A DNA stretch of 64,000 bases from Pseudomonas phenolilytica (GCF_021432765.1 NZ_CP058908.1:3186001-3250000), one strand, 5' to 3'. Shown: positions 39,401 to 49,353, numbered from the stretch's first letter. Notes: generated by a model from the sequence alone, not told the origin. A program made the numbers and translations.

Positions 39401-39715
39401 ATGAGCAACGTTGCCGAAACCTTCAAGGGCATGCAGTCCAAATTCAACCCGAGCGCCGCCGCCGGCCTGGATCTGGTCTTCCAGTTCAACATCACCGACG
39501 CCGAAAACTACTACCTGACCGTCAAGGACGGCACCTGCGATCTGCAGCAGGGCGATTCCAGCGATGCCAACGTCACCTTGATCATGGATAGCGAAACCAT
39601 GCAGGGTATCGTCAGCGGCGAAACCGACGGCATGCAGGCGTTCATGGGCGGCAAGCTGCGCGCTGAAGGCGACATGATGCTGGCCTTGAAACTCAGCGAA
39701 CTGTTCCCCGCGTAA
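39401..39715 (+). CDS. SCP2 sterol-binding domain protein
   Basis: A 104-residue protein made of one SCP2 domain, recognised from FKGMQSKFNPSAAAGLDLVFQFNI, the DGTCDLQQG strand turn and the GGKLRAEGDMMLALKLSELF end. SCP2 domains bind hydrophobic ligands such as fatty acyl-CoAs in a cytosolic tunnel. AAAGGA stands upstream of the ATG. It follows the histidine phosphatase by 62 bases and is closed by a strong terminator. Confidence 0.92.
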   Translation: MSNVAETFKGMQSKFNPSAAAGLDLVFQFNITDAENYYLTVKDGTCDLQQGDSSDANVTLIMDSETMQGIVSGETDGMQAFMGGKLRAEGDMMLALKLSELFPA

Positions 39716-39738
39716 GGCGAGCCAGTCGCGACACCGGA

Positions 39739-39766
39739 ACCGAAGCCATCTGGCTTCGGTTTTTTT
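39739..39766 (+). terminator. Intrinsic terminator after the SCP2 gene
   Basis: ACCGAAGCCA-TC-TGGCTTCGGT followed by seven T residues. Confidence 0.95.
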
Positions 39767-39917
39767 ATGAGCCGAGCCCGCTGCGCCAGCGATCAGCCAC
39801 CCTGATCAAGCACCAACAGCTTCGCCAATAACAGCTGGCCAACCTTGGTTCGCATCACCCGCAGCATTAGATTACTGAATCATCTCGAGCACCAAACATA
39901 AGCAGAAGGGATAAAAC

Positions 39918-40985
39918 ATGGCGCTTACGGATCAAACCACGCGTATCCGCGAAGGCGAGGAGCTACCGGTCGAGGCTGTGGACCGCTACCTCAAGGCGCA
40001 CATAGCCGATTTGGAAGGCAGCCCGCGGATTTCGCAGTTTCCCGGCGGTGCATCGAATCTCACCTACCTGCTCGAATACCCGAACCGTGAGCTGGTGCTG
40101 CGCCGCCCGCCCTTTGGCCGCAAGGCCAAGTCCGCCCATGACATGGGACGCGAGTTCCGCATCCTCAACCAGCTCAACGCCGGATTTCCGTATTGCCCCA
40201 AGGCGTACGCTCATTGCACCGACGAATCGGTAATCGGCGCCGAGTTCTACGTGATGGAACGCGTCAACGGCATCATTCTGCGTGCCGAGCTGCCACCGGA
40301 GCTGAACTTCGACGAAAGCCAGACCCGCGCGCTTTGCGAAAGCTTCATCGACAAGCTCGTGGAACTGCACAACGTCGATTACCAAGCGTGCGGACTGGCC
40401 GATCTGGGCCGGCCCGAAGGTTATGTGAAACGCCAGATCGAAGGCTGGAGCGAGCGCTACGAGCGCGCCCTGACGCCCGATGCGCCGCAGTGGGCGCCGG
40501 TCGTCGCCTGGCTGAAGGTCAAGATGCCGGCCGATCATCCCAAGCCCGGCATCGTCCACAACGACTACCGCTTCGACAATGTCATCCTCAACCCGCAAAA
40601 CCCGATGCAGATCATCGGTGTGCTGGATTGGGAAATGACCACCATCGGCGATCCGCTCATGGATCTGGGCAATACGCTGGCCTACTGGATCGAAGCGAAC
40701 GATCCGCCCGCGATGCAGGCCATGCGCCGGCAACCCAGCCATCTGCCCGGTATGCATACGCGCGCGAGCTTCGTCGAGTACTACGCTCTCCGTGCCGGCA
40801 TCGAAATTCCCTGCATCGACTTCTATTACACCTACGGCCTGTTTCGGCTCGCCGGGATCATCCAGCAGATCTACTACCGCTTCTATCACGGGCAGACGCA
40901 GGACCAGCGTTTCGCCCGTTTCATCGCCATGAACCGACTGCTCGAGCAAAAGGCGCTACACGTGATCGAGCACTCTCAGCTCTGA
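39918..40985 (+). CDS. Aminoglycoside-phosphotransferase-like kinase (ACAD10/11 type)
   Basis: A 355-residue APH-fold kinase. It begins with FPGGASNLTYLLEY and LVLRRPPFG nucleotide-binding strands. The catalytic loop is VHNDYRFDNVIL and the metal-binding segment is LDWEMTTIGDPLMDLG. It resembles the kinase domain of ACAD10/ACAD11, which phosphorylates 4-hydroxyacyl-CoAs so they can enter beta-oxidation. The neighbouring SDR and SCP2 genes fit this role. AGAAGGG lies upstream of the ATG. It has its own leader after the SCP2 terminator. Confidence 0.88.
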   Translation: MALTDQTTRIREGEELPVEAVDRYLKAHIADLEGSPRISQFPGGASNLTYLLEYPNRELVLRRPPFGRKAKSAHDMGREFRILNQLNAGFPYCPKAYAHCTDESVIGAEFYVMERVNGIILRAELPPELNFDESQTRALCESFIDKLVELHNVDYQACGLADLGRPEGYVKRQIEGWSERYERALTPDAPQWAPVVAWLKVKMPADHPKPGIVHNDYRFDNVILNPQNPMQIIGVLDWEMTTIGDPLMDLGNTLAYWIEANDPPAMQAMRRQPSHLPGMHTRASFVEYYALRAGIEIPCIDFYYTYGLFRLAGIIQQIYYRFYHGQTQDQRFARFIAMNRLLEQKALHVIEHSQL

Positions 40986-41040
40986 ACCCACTTCGGCTCC
41001 AGCGATGGGGCCGAACCACGAACAACAAGAGGAACCATCG

Positions 41041-41808
41041 ATGTCCAAAACCCAACTGTTCGACCTGGATGGCAAGATCGCCTTCGTCTCTGGCGCCAGC
41101 CGTGGCATCGGCGAAGCCGTTGCCCGCCTGCTGGCCCAGCAGGGTGCCCACGTGATCGTCTCCAGCCGCAAGCTCGAAGGCTGTCAGGCCGTGGCCGATT
41201 CGATCATCGCCGACGGCGGCAAGGCCACTGCCGTAGCCTGCCATATCGGCGAAATGGAGCAGATCCAGGCCGTCTTCGCCAGGATTCGCGAAGAGTTCGG
41301 CCGTCTCGACATTCTGGTGAACAACGCCGCCACCAACCCCCAGTTCTGCCACATCCTCGACACCGACGTGTCGGCGTTCCAGAAGACCGTCGATGTCAAC
41401 GTCCGCGGCTACTTCTATATGTCCGTCGAAGCCGGCAAGTTGATGCGCCAGCAGGGTGGCGGCAGCATCATCAACGTCGCCTCGATCAATGGCGTATCGC
41501 CGGGTGATTTCCAGGGCATCTATTCGATCACCAAAGGCGCTGTGATCAACATGACCAAGGCCTTCGCCAAAGAGTGCGCACAGTTCGGCATCCGCTGCAA
41601 CGCCCTGCTGCCAGGCCTGACCGACACCAAGTTCGCTTCGGCACTGGTCAAGAACGACAGCATCCGTGAGGCGGCCTTGCAGCACATTCCCCTGCGCCGC
41701 GTTGCCAATCCCAGCGAAATGGCCGGCGCCGTGCTGTACCTCGCCAGCGACGCATCCAGCTACACCACCGGTGTGGCACTCAACGTTGACGGCGGCTACC
41801 TGGCCTGA
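41041..41808 (+). CDS. Short-chain dehydrogenase/reductase
   Basis: A 255-residue NAD(P)-dependent SDR with a cofactor motif SGASRGIGEA (residues 17-26), NNAA, and the active-site tyrosine and lysine in YSITK. The end GVALNVDGGYLA is typical of the FabG-like class. It starts 56 bases after the kinase, with AGAGGAACC upstream of the ATG, so both are probably cotranscribed. A hydroxyacyl-CoA or related lipid substrate is suggested by context only. Confidence 0.9.
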   Translation: MSKTQLFDLDGKIAFVSGASRGIGEAVARLLAQQGAHVIVSSRKLEGCQAVADSIIADGGKATAVACHIGEMEQIQAVFARIREEFGRLDILVNNAATNPQFCHILDTDVSAFQKTVDVNVRGYFYMSVEAGKLMRQQGGGSIINVASINGVSPGDFQGIYSITKGAVINMTKAFAKECAQFGIRCNALLPGLTDTKFASALVKNDSIREAALQHIPLRRVANPSEMAGAVLYLASDASSYTTGVALNVDGGYLA

Positions 41809-41821
41809 TCGGCGATGTAAC

Positions 41822-41848
41822 AAAAAGGGAGCGATCAAGCTCCCTTTT
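41822..41848. terminator. Bidirectional intrinsic terminator after the SDR gene
   Basis: AAAAAGGGAGC-GATCAA-GCTCCCTTTTT, a perfect 11-bp stem with A and T tracts, between the SDR (+) and the membrane protein gene (-). Confidence 0.93.
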
Positions 41849-41864
41849 TATCGCGCGTTTTGCG

Positions 41865-42509
41865 CTACCAGTCTTTCAGCGCCTGGCGCGCTTCGGGGTT
41901 CACTGGCGTTGCGAGCAATCCGGTCGCCGACTGTTCGATCTGAAACGCCGCACCATCAACCAGCGGTATGAAGCTCACGCGCTGTGTCTGCGGCTCGATG
42001 AACGGGACGCTCCAGTCCAGGCTCCGCAACCAATCCCAGACCGGCACGGCTGTGCTGCTCGTCAGCAGCACCCGCGTATGGCGCGCCTGTTCCTGCTGCT
42101 CCACTGAGAGATAGCGACCTGACAGCGCCTGTAGCCGATAACCTGGCTCCAACCCGATCAACGCAGCCAGTCCGCTCCAGCGCAGCATGTGCACCTCCAG
42201 TTGCCACAAGTCCCCCTCTACAACCGCCGAGCGGTGCTGGTTGGCCTGCTGAAGCTCGACCTCGAAGCGCTGCTTGCCCTGTGCATGGAAAACGACCGTC
42301 GCCAGCGGAGTGCTGTTCGCTGTGGCCTGATAGTCGCGGACTTCGTACGCAATGAGACCGATCATCGCCGTGAGTACGAGCAGCAGCATGCCGAACGTGC
42401 CTCGCAGCCAGCCGAGCAGCCAGCTGCCGCCGAACAACACGCGCAGCGCCACCCACAGAACCACCAGAGCGAGTAACGCCACCACCAACGCGAGCCCGAG
42501 ATATTGCAT
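41865..42509 (-). CDS. Hypothetical inner-membrane protein, 214 aa
   Basis: I do not recognise the family. The N-terminus has two strong membrane helices (about 3-25 and 31-56) separated by FGGSWLLGWLRG. A soluble domain of about 155 residues follows, with beta-rich segments (ATVVFHAQGKQRFEVELQQ, WQLEVHMLRWSG) that should face the periplasm. The ATG at 42509 has GAGAGG seven bases upstream, so the 52 extra residues of the open frame are not used. Such proteins are conserved in pseudomonads; no function is assigned. Confidence 0.75.
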   Translation of the reverse strand: MQYLGLALVVALLALVVLWVALRVLFGGSWLLGWLRGTFGMLLLVLTAMIGLIAYEVRDYQATANSTPLATVVFHAQGKQRFEVELQQANQHRSAVVEGDLWQLEVHMLRWSGLAALIGLEPGYRLQALSGRYLSVEQQEQARHTRVLLTSSTAVPVWDWLRSLDWSVPFIEPQTQRVSFIPLVDGAAFQIEQSATGLLATPVNPEARQALKDW

Positions 42510-42707
42510 GAATGCGCCTCTCCCAACGAGTGCGGCATTATCCGCAGCGTCCAGGCAGGCATCCAGCATGGTCGTGGGACATCCATCACGAGTCGGCAAC
42601 TTGGCTTGCACGCGATCACGACCCATCATCGGTATGAGCTCCATCCGCTGACTTGTTGCAGGCATCGTCTTATGCTGGAGCCCCTTGTTCCGGCCTCACG
42701 AGTGCCT

Positions 42708-43496
42708 ATGCCATTCGCGTTCGAACTCGCCCTTGACCCTATTTCCCTGCTGGCACTGATTATCGTGGCGTTCATCGCCGGCTTCATCGATGCAATCGCC
42801 GGTGGCGGCGGGCTGCTGACCATTCCCGCGCTGCTAACCGCAGGGCTACCACCGCATCTGGTACTGGGCACCAACAAGCTCTGCGCCACCTTCGGGTCAG
42901 CCACGGCAAGCTACACCTTTTACCGGCGACGCCTGTTCGATCCGCGCCTCTGGCGACGGGCGCTGCTCGGCACGGCGATCGGAGCCACGCTTGGCGCCGC
43001 CCTTGCCCATCGATTGCCGGCCAGCTGGTTGAATCAGATGCTACCGCTGGTGGTCTGTGGCTGCGGCTTGTACCTGCTGTTCAGTCGTACGCCATCAGGT
43101 ACAGCCGCGACTACCCCGCTACTCATCGCCCCGCGTCGCCAATGGCCGCAAGGCTTGGGGCTGGGGTTCTATGACGGCGTTGCGGGGCCAGGCACCGGGG
43201 CATTCTGGACGGTCAGCAGCCTGCTGCTTTATCCGCTGGATCTGCTGCGCGCCAGTGGTGTGGCGCGCAGTATGAATTTCGTCAGCAATGCTGCTGCCCT
43301 TGGCGTTTTCATCGTTGCCGGACAGGTCGCCTGGGTGCTGGGCATCGGCATGGGGCTTGCCCTGATGAGTGGGGCGTACTTCGGCGCACGCACAGCCATC
43401 CATGGCGGCGCAAAGTTCATCCGTCCGGTGTTCATTCTGGTGGTGCTGGCGCTGAGCGTGCGTCTAGCCTGGCAGCACTGGGTCATCGCGGCCTAG
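42708..43496 (+). CDS. TSUP (TauE/SafE) family transporter
   Basis: A 262-residue membrane protein with about eight hydrophobic segments in two TauE repeats. The first carries [22 protein letters not shown] and [15 protein letters not shown], and the second [15 protein letters not shown], both family hallmarks. Members export sulfite, sulfoacetate or related anions. The ATG at 42708 is used; a GTG six bases before it and an ATG at 42672 are in frame. The last 33 bases overlap the 3' end of nudC on the opposite strand. Confidence 0.9.
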   Translation: MPFAFELALDPISLLALIIVAFIAGFIDAIAGGGGLLTIPALLTAGLPPHLVLGTNKLCATFGSATASYTFYRRRLFDPRLWRRALLGTAIGATLGAALAHRLPASWLNQMLPLVVCGCGLYLLFSRTPSGTAATTPLLIAPRRQWPQGLGLGFYDGVAGPGTGAFWTVSSLLLYPLDLLRASGVARSMNFVSNAAALGVFIVAGQVAWVLGIGMGLALMSGAYFGARTAIHGGAKFIRPVFILVVLALSVRLAWQHWVIAA

Positions 43497-44297
43497 GCGC
43501 CGCGCGAGGTAGAGCTCGATCAGATAACGGGCAATCGACTGGCGCGCCGGCAGTTCCGGCAGGCGGTGGATGGAAAACCAGCGCGCATCCTCGATTTCTT
43601 CGGGCTGCGGAACAATCTCGCCCGCCGCGTATTCGGCGTGGAAACCCAGCATCAACGAATGCGGGAACGGCCAGCCTTGGCTGGTGATGTAGCGTGGCGG
43701 GTGGATCGACACACCGACCTCTTCGCGCACCTCACGCTCGACGCATTGCTCGACCGATTCACCCGGCTCGACGTAGCCGGCCAGCGTGCTGTACACCCCG
43801 GGGGCAAAACGCGGCGAGCGCGCGAGCAACAATTCGTCACCACGCGTGACCAGCACGATCATGCTGGGCGAAAGACGCGGGTAATGATGGATGCCGCAGT
43901 CCGGGCAATACATGGCGCGCTCGCGTGCATGCTGCTGCATACGCGCCCCGCAATGACCGCAGAAGCGATGCTGCGTCGCCCAGGTTCCGATTTGCGCGGC
44001 GTAGCCAAGCATGCGAAACAGATCGCGGTCGTCGTTGTGCAGCATGAACTGCCGCAGTCCCTGCCAGCTCGCACCCGGTATGGCGACCGGGCGGTCCAGC
44101 TCGAAAAGGAACACCGCATCGCCATCGAAGTAGCCCAATCCCTGCTCGCTCAGCAGCGGCAGCTCCAGGCGCTTGAGCCAATCACGCGGAAACAGAACGC
44201 CGTTGCTGTCGAAAAGGAACTGCTGCTGGCAATGCACCACGGCCCAGCCTCCCGGCGTAGCGGGATCGAGCAAGGCAGCGTGCCAGCGCAAGCTCAT
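43464..44297 (-). CDS. nudC: NAD(H) pyrophosphatase / RNA decapping Nudix hydrolase
   Basis: NudC hydrolyses NADH and removes NAD caps from RNA 5' ends. In 277 residues it has an N-terminal domain, a zinc ribbon (CGHC and CPDC, near residues 113-135), and a Nudix box [23 protein letters not shown], followed by the NudC tail [18 protein letters not shown]. It begins at 44297, sharing one base with the fimL stop (TGATG), which points to translational coupling. The end overlaps the convergent TSUP gene. Confidence 0.95.
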   Translation of the reverse strand: MSLRWHAALLDPATPGGWAVVHCQQQFLFDSNGVLFPRDWLKRLELPLLSEQGLGYFDGDAVFLFELDRPVAIPGASWQGLRQFMLHNDDRDLFRMLGYAAQIGTWATQHRFCGHCGARMQQHARERAMYCPDCGIHHYPRLSPSMIVLVTRGDELLLARSPRFAPGVYSTLAGYVEPGESVEQCVEREVREEVGVSIHPPRYITSQGWPFPHSLMLGFHAEYAAGEIVPQPEEIEDARWFSIHRLPELPARQSIARYLIELYLARRLGRDDPVLPG

Positions 44298-45979
44298 CAG
44301 GCGGCGACCGGCATTCCAAGTGCCCGGACGCTTTCGCTGGCCAGATCGAGCACGCTGGCGCGCGAATCGTCACGGCGCAGTATCGCACCGCCGTCCAGAT
44401 AATATTCCAGACTGGTCAAAGCGTCGGCGAGCGTCTCGAGCATCTGTTCGGCCGGCATCTGAGTGGATTCGAGCATCTGTTTCTGGATGAAATCCGCGCA
44501 GGCGCCGATCAGCTCTGCGGCACGCTCCTGCTCGAGAAAGCGTAGGCCTCCACGCACGGCCTGCAGACTGAAGGGCACATTGGCCAGGTGCAGTTTTTCA
44601 CCGTTGGATTCCAGATAGGCGGTGATCGCACGTTTCGCCAGTGCCAGACCGGCGGACGCCTCATCGATAACCACGATGTACGCCTCGGTCAGCTGGTGAT
44701 TCGCAAACGCCTCGGCTTCAAGACCTGGCGCAGCCGGCGGCATCCGCCCCTCCCGGCGCTCCCCCTTCTCCAGGCTGGCGACCATGCTTTCCACATAGAG
44801 CACGGCATCGGCCAAGCGAAGCAGCTCCTGCGCCTGCACAGGCCGCTCCTGCGTCCAAGTCGAGACCACGGCAAGCTGCGTATGCAGCGTGTTTGCAGCC
44901 GAAGACAAACCGACCATGCCGAGCGTCTTGGCCAGTTTGCCAAGCAGCGTGTGCAGGTTGGCAAAAGCCTCGGCTGGTGCCGTACCGCGTTCAATGAGAT
45001 CCAGCAAGTCCTTCAGGCTGGCCAGCTCTTCCCGGATGGCAGAGGACAGCGACCGCATAACCCCCTGACCGGGGCCAGCCAGACGCTGGGACTCTTCCTC
45101 GAGCATGTGATCGGTGAACGGCAATGCTCCGAGCGCAAACACCTCTCGCACCTGCATCGCTAGCGGCCCGGCGCTGTCGGCCAGCGCAACCAGATACAGC
45201 AATTCCTTGAGCAGGCTGCGCGAGGTTTCATAGTCAGGATTGACGAGCAACTGCTTGAGCTCACGATCCAGACGGGAAAACAGCTGCTTGCGCGATTTGC
45301 GCGGCAGTAACTGGCCGTCGAGCTGACTCTCAAGCGCCGCACCACCGATCCAGCACAAACGACCGGCCGGCAGGTGGGCATAGAGCTGCTCAAGGCGCCC
45401 TAGCGCCCGGGCCATCAATCTCAGGCTGGCAGCCAGGTTGTCCTCGCGGAGGAAACCCAGCAGACCGATCTGGTACATGTGCCGCATGCGTCGCGTCTCG
45501 GCATTCAAGTCCGCGACAGGCCGCGCGTGCGACAGGCTCACCGGACGCGCATGATCCAGGCGCGCACTGAAAAAGAAGCTCTCTGGCAGCAGCGGTTGCG
45601 AAGCCGCCAGACGCAAGGCATTGATCGCCGGAAGCAAGAGCTCGGGCATCTCCTGCCGGCTCGCATCGACACTTTCGAGATAGCGCCGTAGCACATACAG
45701 GCCGTTGCTCATCGCCGCCATCTGACTGTCACGCTCTTCGCTGGCTCCCACCGGGATATCCATCGCGAGCTGCAGCACTTCCTGCGCCAGCAGCTCCGCT
45801 CCGGCCAACTCGATGAGGTTGAGCGTGCCACGAACCTGCTTGAGATTTTCCACCGCCTGCTGCAGCAAGCCGCCATTGTTGCGATCGATGATGAAGTGTT
45901 CGAGGCTCTGCTCCGCCTCTTCCATCGTGGCGAACAGTTCGTCGCGAACCAGACCGAGCGATGTAGCTCCAGTAACCAT
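44297..45979 (-). CDS. fimL: FimL, ChpA-like regulator of type IV pili and virulence
   Basis: A 560-residue cytosolic protein resembling the N-terminal Hpt-like half of ChpA. It is mainly alpha-helical with repeated four-helix-bundle modules ([52 protein letters not shown]). The phosphorylatable histidine context (HTLKG) of true Hpt domains is not seen, as reported for FimL. In P. aeruginosa it supports twitching motility and raises cAMP through CyaB with FimV. Position between nudC and a crotonase gene matches PAO1 from memory. Start chosen at the ATG at 45979; the frame extends upstream to 46027. Confidence 0.85.
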   Translation of the reverse strand: MVTGATSLGLVRDELFATMEEAEQSLEHFIIDRNNGGLLQQAVENLKQVRGTLNLIELAGAELLAQEVLQLAMDIPVGASEERDSQMAAMSNGLYVLRRYLESVDASRQEMPELLLPAINALRLAASQPLLPESFFFSARLDHARPVSLSHARPVADLNAETRRMRHMYQIGLLGFLREDNLAASLRLMARALGRLEQLYAHLPAGRLCWIGGAALESQLDGQLLPRKSRKQLFSRLDRELKQLLVNPDYETSRSLLKELLYLVALADSAGPLAMQVREVFALGALPFTDHMLEEESQRLAGPGQGVMRSLSSAIREELASLKDLLDLIERGTAPAEAFANLHTLLGKLAKTLGMVGLSSAANTLHTQLAVVSTWTQERPVQAQELLRLADAVLYVESMVASLEKGERREGRMPPAAPGLEAEAFANHQLTEAYIVVIDEASAGLALAKRAITAYLESNGEKLHLANVPFSLQAVRGGLRFLEQERAAELIGACADFIQKQMLESTQMPAEQMLETLADALTSLEYYLDGGAILRRDDSRASVLDLASESVRALGMPVAA

Positions 45980-46016
45980 GCCTAGTGCGCCTCCCGCGCA
46001 GCGTTGTTGTGACGCA

Positions 46017-46829
46017 TCAGTCGGCAAAGTCCGGCTTCTGTTTGGTCATGTGTGCGGTAACTGCAACCCGAAGATCGGCCGCCTGCAGCATTGCGGCGTT
46101 CCAAGTGGCAATGTACTCCAGGCCGTCATCGACCCGATGGTCGCGCATGTAGCGGATCATCTCCTTGGTGCCGCGAATCGCCAGAGGCGACTTTTCCGCA
46201 ATCTGTCGCGCCAGGTCCTGCACGCCGTCCTGCAATGCCTGCTGATCGGCGTAGGTACGGTTGACCAGGCCGATCGCACGCGCTTCTTCACCATTGATGG
46301 TGCGACCGGTAAAAGCGAGTTCGCGCATCATACCGTCGCCGATGATGCGCGGGAGCCGTTGCAGGGTACCGACATCGGCCGCCATGCCCATGTCGATCTC
46401 CTTGATCGAAAACTGCGCATCGCTGGTGCTGTAGCGCATGTCGCACGCGGAGATCAGGTCAATCGCACCGCCCAGGCAGTAGCCCTGGATCGCCGCGATG
46501 ACTGGCTTGCGACAGTTGTCCACGGCGTTGAACGAAGCCTGGAGCGAGAGAATCTTGCGCCGCAGTTTTTCGGCGTTGCGCCCGACATCCTTGCCCAGCT
46601 CGCCACCCACCTGCGCCAGCAACTGCAGATCGATACCCGAGGAAAAATGTGCACCCGCTCCGCTGAGCACCACCACGCGAACGTCGTCGGTTTCGTCGAT
46701 CCACTTGAATATATCGATGATCTCGGACCAGAAGGCCGCATTCATCGCATTGATCTTTTCGGGTCGATTGATCACGACATTCGCGACTTTATCAGCCAGC
46801 TCGACACGAAAGGCTTGGTATTGGTTCAC
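46017..46829 (-). CDS. Crotonase, probable delta3,5-delta2,4-dienoyl-CoA isomerase
   Basis: A 270-residue enoyl-CoA hydratase/isomerase superfamily member. The oxyanion-hole segments are GAHFSSGIDL and GYCLGGAIDLI. E144 and D152 lie eight residues apart in KEIDMGMAADVGTLQRLP, the exact spacing and context of the acidic pair of mammalian ECH1, a dienoyl-CoA isomerase of unsaturated fatty acid beta-oxidation. It therefore differs from classical hydratases, which have two glutamates. A GTG at 46829 with GAGG eight bases upstream is preferred over the ATG at 46874, which has no SD. Confidence 0.88.
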   Translation of the reverse strand: MNQYQAFRVELADKVANVVINRPEKINAMNAAFWSEIIDIFKWIDETDDVRVVVLSGAGAHFSSGIDLQLLAQVGGELGKDVGRNAEKLRRKILSLQASFNAVDNCRKPVIAAIQGYCLGGAIDLISACDMRYSTSDAQFSIKEIDMGMAADVGTLQRLPRIIGDGMMRELAFTGRTINGEEARAIGLVNRTYADQQALQDGVQDLARQIAEKSPLAIRGTKEMIRYMRDHRVDDGLEYIATWNAAMLQAADLRVAVTAHMTKQKPDFAD

Positions 46830-47033
46830 GCAATGATCCTCGGCAGCCGATGCAGCAAGCGCGGCAGGCGGCATGGAAACTTTTTGTCTGACGGCCCGTT
46901 TCTAGCGGCGCAACTATAACAAGCAGCCCGCGGGCCGGTGCATGTCGATGCGGACGATGTGAAACAGACCACGCATGCTCAGCGCCCAATGAACGCTAGC
47001 CATAACCTACTGAACAGCTTGTAAAAAAGCCGA
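46830..47033. other. Spacer between crotonase and ldcA
   Basis: About 200 bases with no credible gene. A possible -10 on the minus strand (TATAGT, 46918-46913) may drive the crotonase-fimL-nudC unit. No clear terminator for ldcA was seen. Confidence 0.35.
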
Positions 47034-49286
47034 TCAAGCTTCGCGCACGCAATCCACGGTATACAAGGTGCCCGTCGTTGCCTGCTCCTTCTGCAGACCA
47101 TGCACATCGGCATCGAAGCCCGGAAAGCGCTCGGCGAAAGCGCGAGCGAAGCGAAGATAATCCACAATCGAACGGGTCTGCGGCGTAAAGCGTTCGCCTG
47201 GCATGATCAGTGGGATTCCCGGCGGATACGGCACCAGCATGACCGCGCAGACACGCCCTTCCAGTTCGTCTATGGACACCGCTTCGACCTCCCCGCGTAC
47301 CAGCTTGTCGTAGGCATCGGCAGGCTTGAGCGCGAGCTCCGGCAGAACCGTGTACATCCGCCGCATCGCCCGCGCGGTGGCGTTCTCGCGATAACAGCGA
47401 TGCAGTTCGTCGCACAGATCGCGCAACCCCATGCCCTCGTAGACGACGCCCCCGGCACGCGCGATGGAAGGTAGCGCCTCGCAGAGCGGACGATTGGTGT
47501 CATAGTGGCGCTTGAACTCCAGCAACTCGGTAAGCAAGGTGCTCCACTTGCCCTTGGTGATCCCCATGGAGAACAGCACCAGCATCGAATACAGGCCGGT
47601 TTTCTCCACCACCAGGCCACGCTCCCAGAGGAACTTGCTCACCACCGCTGCAGGGATGCCGCGGTCGCTCAGCATGCCGGCGGCATTGAGGCCCGGAGTC
47701 GCCAGCGTCACTTTGATGGGATCGAGCAGCACGTAGTCCTCGGCCATCTCGCCGAAACCGTGCCACTCGGCCTCCGGCTCCAGCAGCCAGTCGGCCGTTG
47801 CCGGCGCTTCGGCGCCGTCGACCTCGGGCGGCTGCCAGATGGTGAACCACCAGTCGTCCTTGGCAATGTGCTGGCGCAGGTTGGCCAGTGCACGGCGAAA
47901 GCTCAGCGCTTCATCGAAGGTTTCCTGGATCAGCGACCGCCCCGCCGGCCCTTCCATCATGGCCGATGCCACGTCCAGCGATGCAAGGATGCCGTACTGC
48001 GGCGAAGTGGAGGTGTGCATCATGAACGCCTCGTTGAAACGGTCACGATCAAGCTGCCGTGTGCGGCTGTCGAGCACGTGAATCATCGAGGCCTGGCTGA
48101 ATGCGGCTAGCAGCTTGTGCGTCGAGTGGGTGGTGAACACCAGCGGGCCTTGCTCGCGCGTGTCCATCCCGTAGCGGCCGTCATAGAACTCGTGAAACGC
48201 GGCATAGGCAAACCAGGCCTCGTCGAAATGCAGCACCTCGACGCTGTCGATTAGCGCGCGCTTGATCAGGTTGGCGTTGTAGCACAGGCCGTCGTAGGTC
48301 GAGTTCGTGATGACCGCGAGCTTCACCTTTGGCGCCCGGCCACGAGCCAGCGGGTTGGCATCGATCTTGGCCGCGATCGACTCGCGGCTAAATTCCGACA
48401 GCGGGATCGGGCCGATGATGCCCAGCTCATTGCGCGCCGGCGAGAGATACAGCGGAATCGCACCGGTCATGATGATCGCGTGCAGGATCGACTTGTGGCA
48501 GTTGCGGTCGACCAGCACCAGGTCGTCGCGCGCAACCATCGAATGCCAGACGATCTTGTTCGCCGTCGAGGTACCGTTAATGACGAAGAAGGTATGGTCA
48601 GCCCCGAAATTGCGCGCTGCCCGCGCCTCCGCGGCTGCCAGCGGACCGGTGTGATCCAGCAGCGAACCGAGTTCGGGCACCGAGACCGAGAGGTCGGAGC
48701 GCAGCGTGTTCTCGCCGAAGAACTGGTGGAACGCCTGCCCCACCGGACTCTTACGATACGCAACACCGCCGCCGTGTCCGGGCGTATGCCAGGAATAGTT
48801 GGAGTCATGAGTGTGCTGCACCAGCGCACGAAAGAACGGCGGCAGCAGGTCTTCGAGATAGCTGCGTGCAGCGCGCGCGACCTGACGGGCAAGAAATGGC
48901 ACGGTGTCTTCGTACAGGTACAGCAGTCCGCGCAGCTCGTTGAGATCGGCCATCGCCTCGGCTGGCGCATTTTCGATCGTGATCTGCTCACCGAGCGCAA
49001 AGATCGGCAGCTTCGGCGCACGACGGCGTGCCACCCGAATAAGCTCCACTACGTCGTGCAACAGCCGCTGGTTCTCGCCAGCGCCCTCGGCCGCCACCAG
49101 AATGCAGGCTAGACCGTGGTGAGTTGAAGCGACGATGCGGCCTTCGGCCGAACTGGCAGTTGGCAGGATGGCGAAGCCGTCCTGCTCGAGTTCTGCGGCG
49201 ATGCCGCGAATGCGTTCGCCGGCAACGGTATCGGCCTTGATGTCGCGATGAACGATGAGAACCGGAAACTTCAGGTCTTTGTACAT
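47034..49286 (-). CDS. ldcA: Lysine/ornithine/arginine decarboxylase LdcA
   Basis: A 750-residue PLP-dependent fold-I decarboxylase. It has an N-terminal receiver-like wing domain (1-130), the PLP core with HTPGHGGG, DEAWFAYAAFH and the Schiff-base lysine in STHKLLAAFSQ, and the C-terminal domain. From P. aeruginosa, LdcA converts L-lysine to cadaverine in lysine catabolism rather than in acid resistance, and length and position agree. The frame extends to 49535, but the ATG at 49286 gives the conserved MYKDLKFPVLIVH, with AGGGAA upstream. dnaQ ends 67 bases upstream. Confidence 0.93.
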   Translation of the reverse strand: MYKDLKFPVLIVHRDIKADTVAGERIRGIAAELEQDGFAILPTASSAEGRIVASTHHGLACILVAAEGAGENQRLLHDVVELIRVARRRAPKLPIFALGEQITIENAPAEAMADLNELRGLLYLYEDTVPFLARQVARAARSYLEDLLPPFFRALVQHTHDSNYSWHTPGHGGGVAYRKSPVGQAFHQFFGENTLRSDLSVSVPELGSLLDHTGPLAAAEARAARNFGADHTFFVINGTSTANKIVWHSMVARDDLVLVDRNCHKSILHAIIMTGAIPLYLSPARNELGIIGPIPLSEFSRESIAAKIDANPLARGRAPKVKLAVITNSTYDGLCYNANLIKRALIDSVEVLHFDEAWFAYAAFHEFYDGRYGMDTREQGPLVFTTHSTHKLLAAFSQASMIHVLDSRTRQLDRDRFNEAFMMHTSTSPQYGILASLDVASAMMEGPAGRSLIQETFDEALSFRRALANLRQHIAKDDWWFTIWQPPEVDGAEAPATADWLLEPEAEWHGFGEMAEDYVLLDPIKVTLATPGLNAAGMLSDRGIPAAVVSKFLWERGLVVEKTGLYSMLVLFSMGITKGKWSTLLTELLEFKRHYDTNRPLCEALPSIARAGGVVYEGMGLRDLCDELHRCYRENATARAMRRMYTVLPELALKPADAYDKLVRGEVEAVSIDELEGRVCAVMLVPYPPGIPLIMPGERFTPQTRSIVDYLRFARAFAERFPGFDADVHGLQKEQATTGTLYTVDCVREA

Positions 49287-49353
49287 GAGCGCTTCCCTAG
49301 GAGGATCAACCTCAGGGTAGAAGCGCCGCCGCCAAAACGATAGGGAAAACCGG

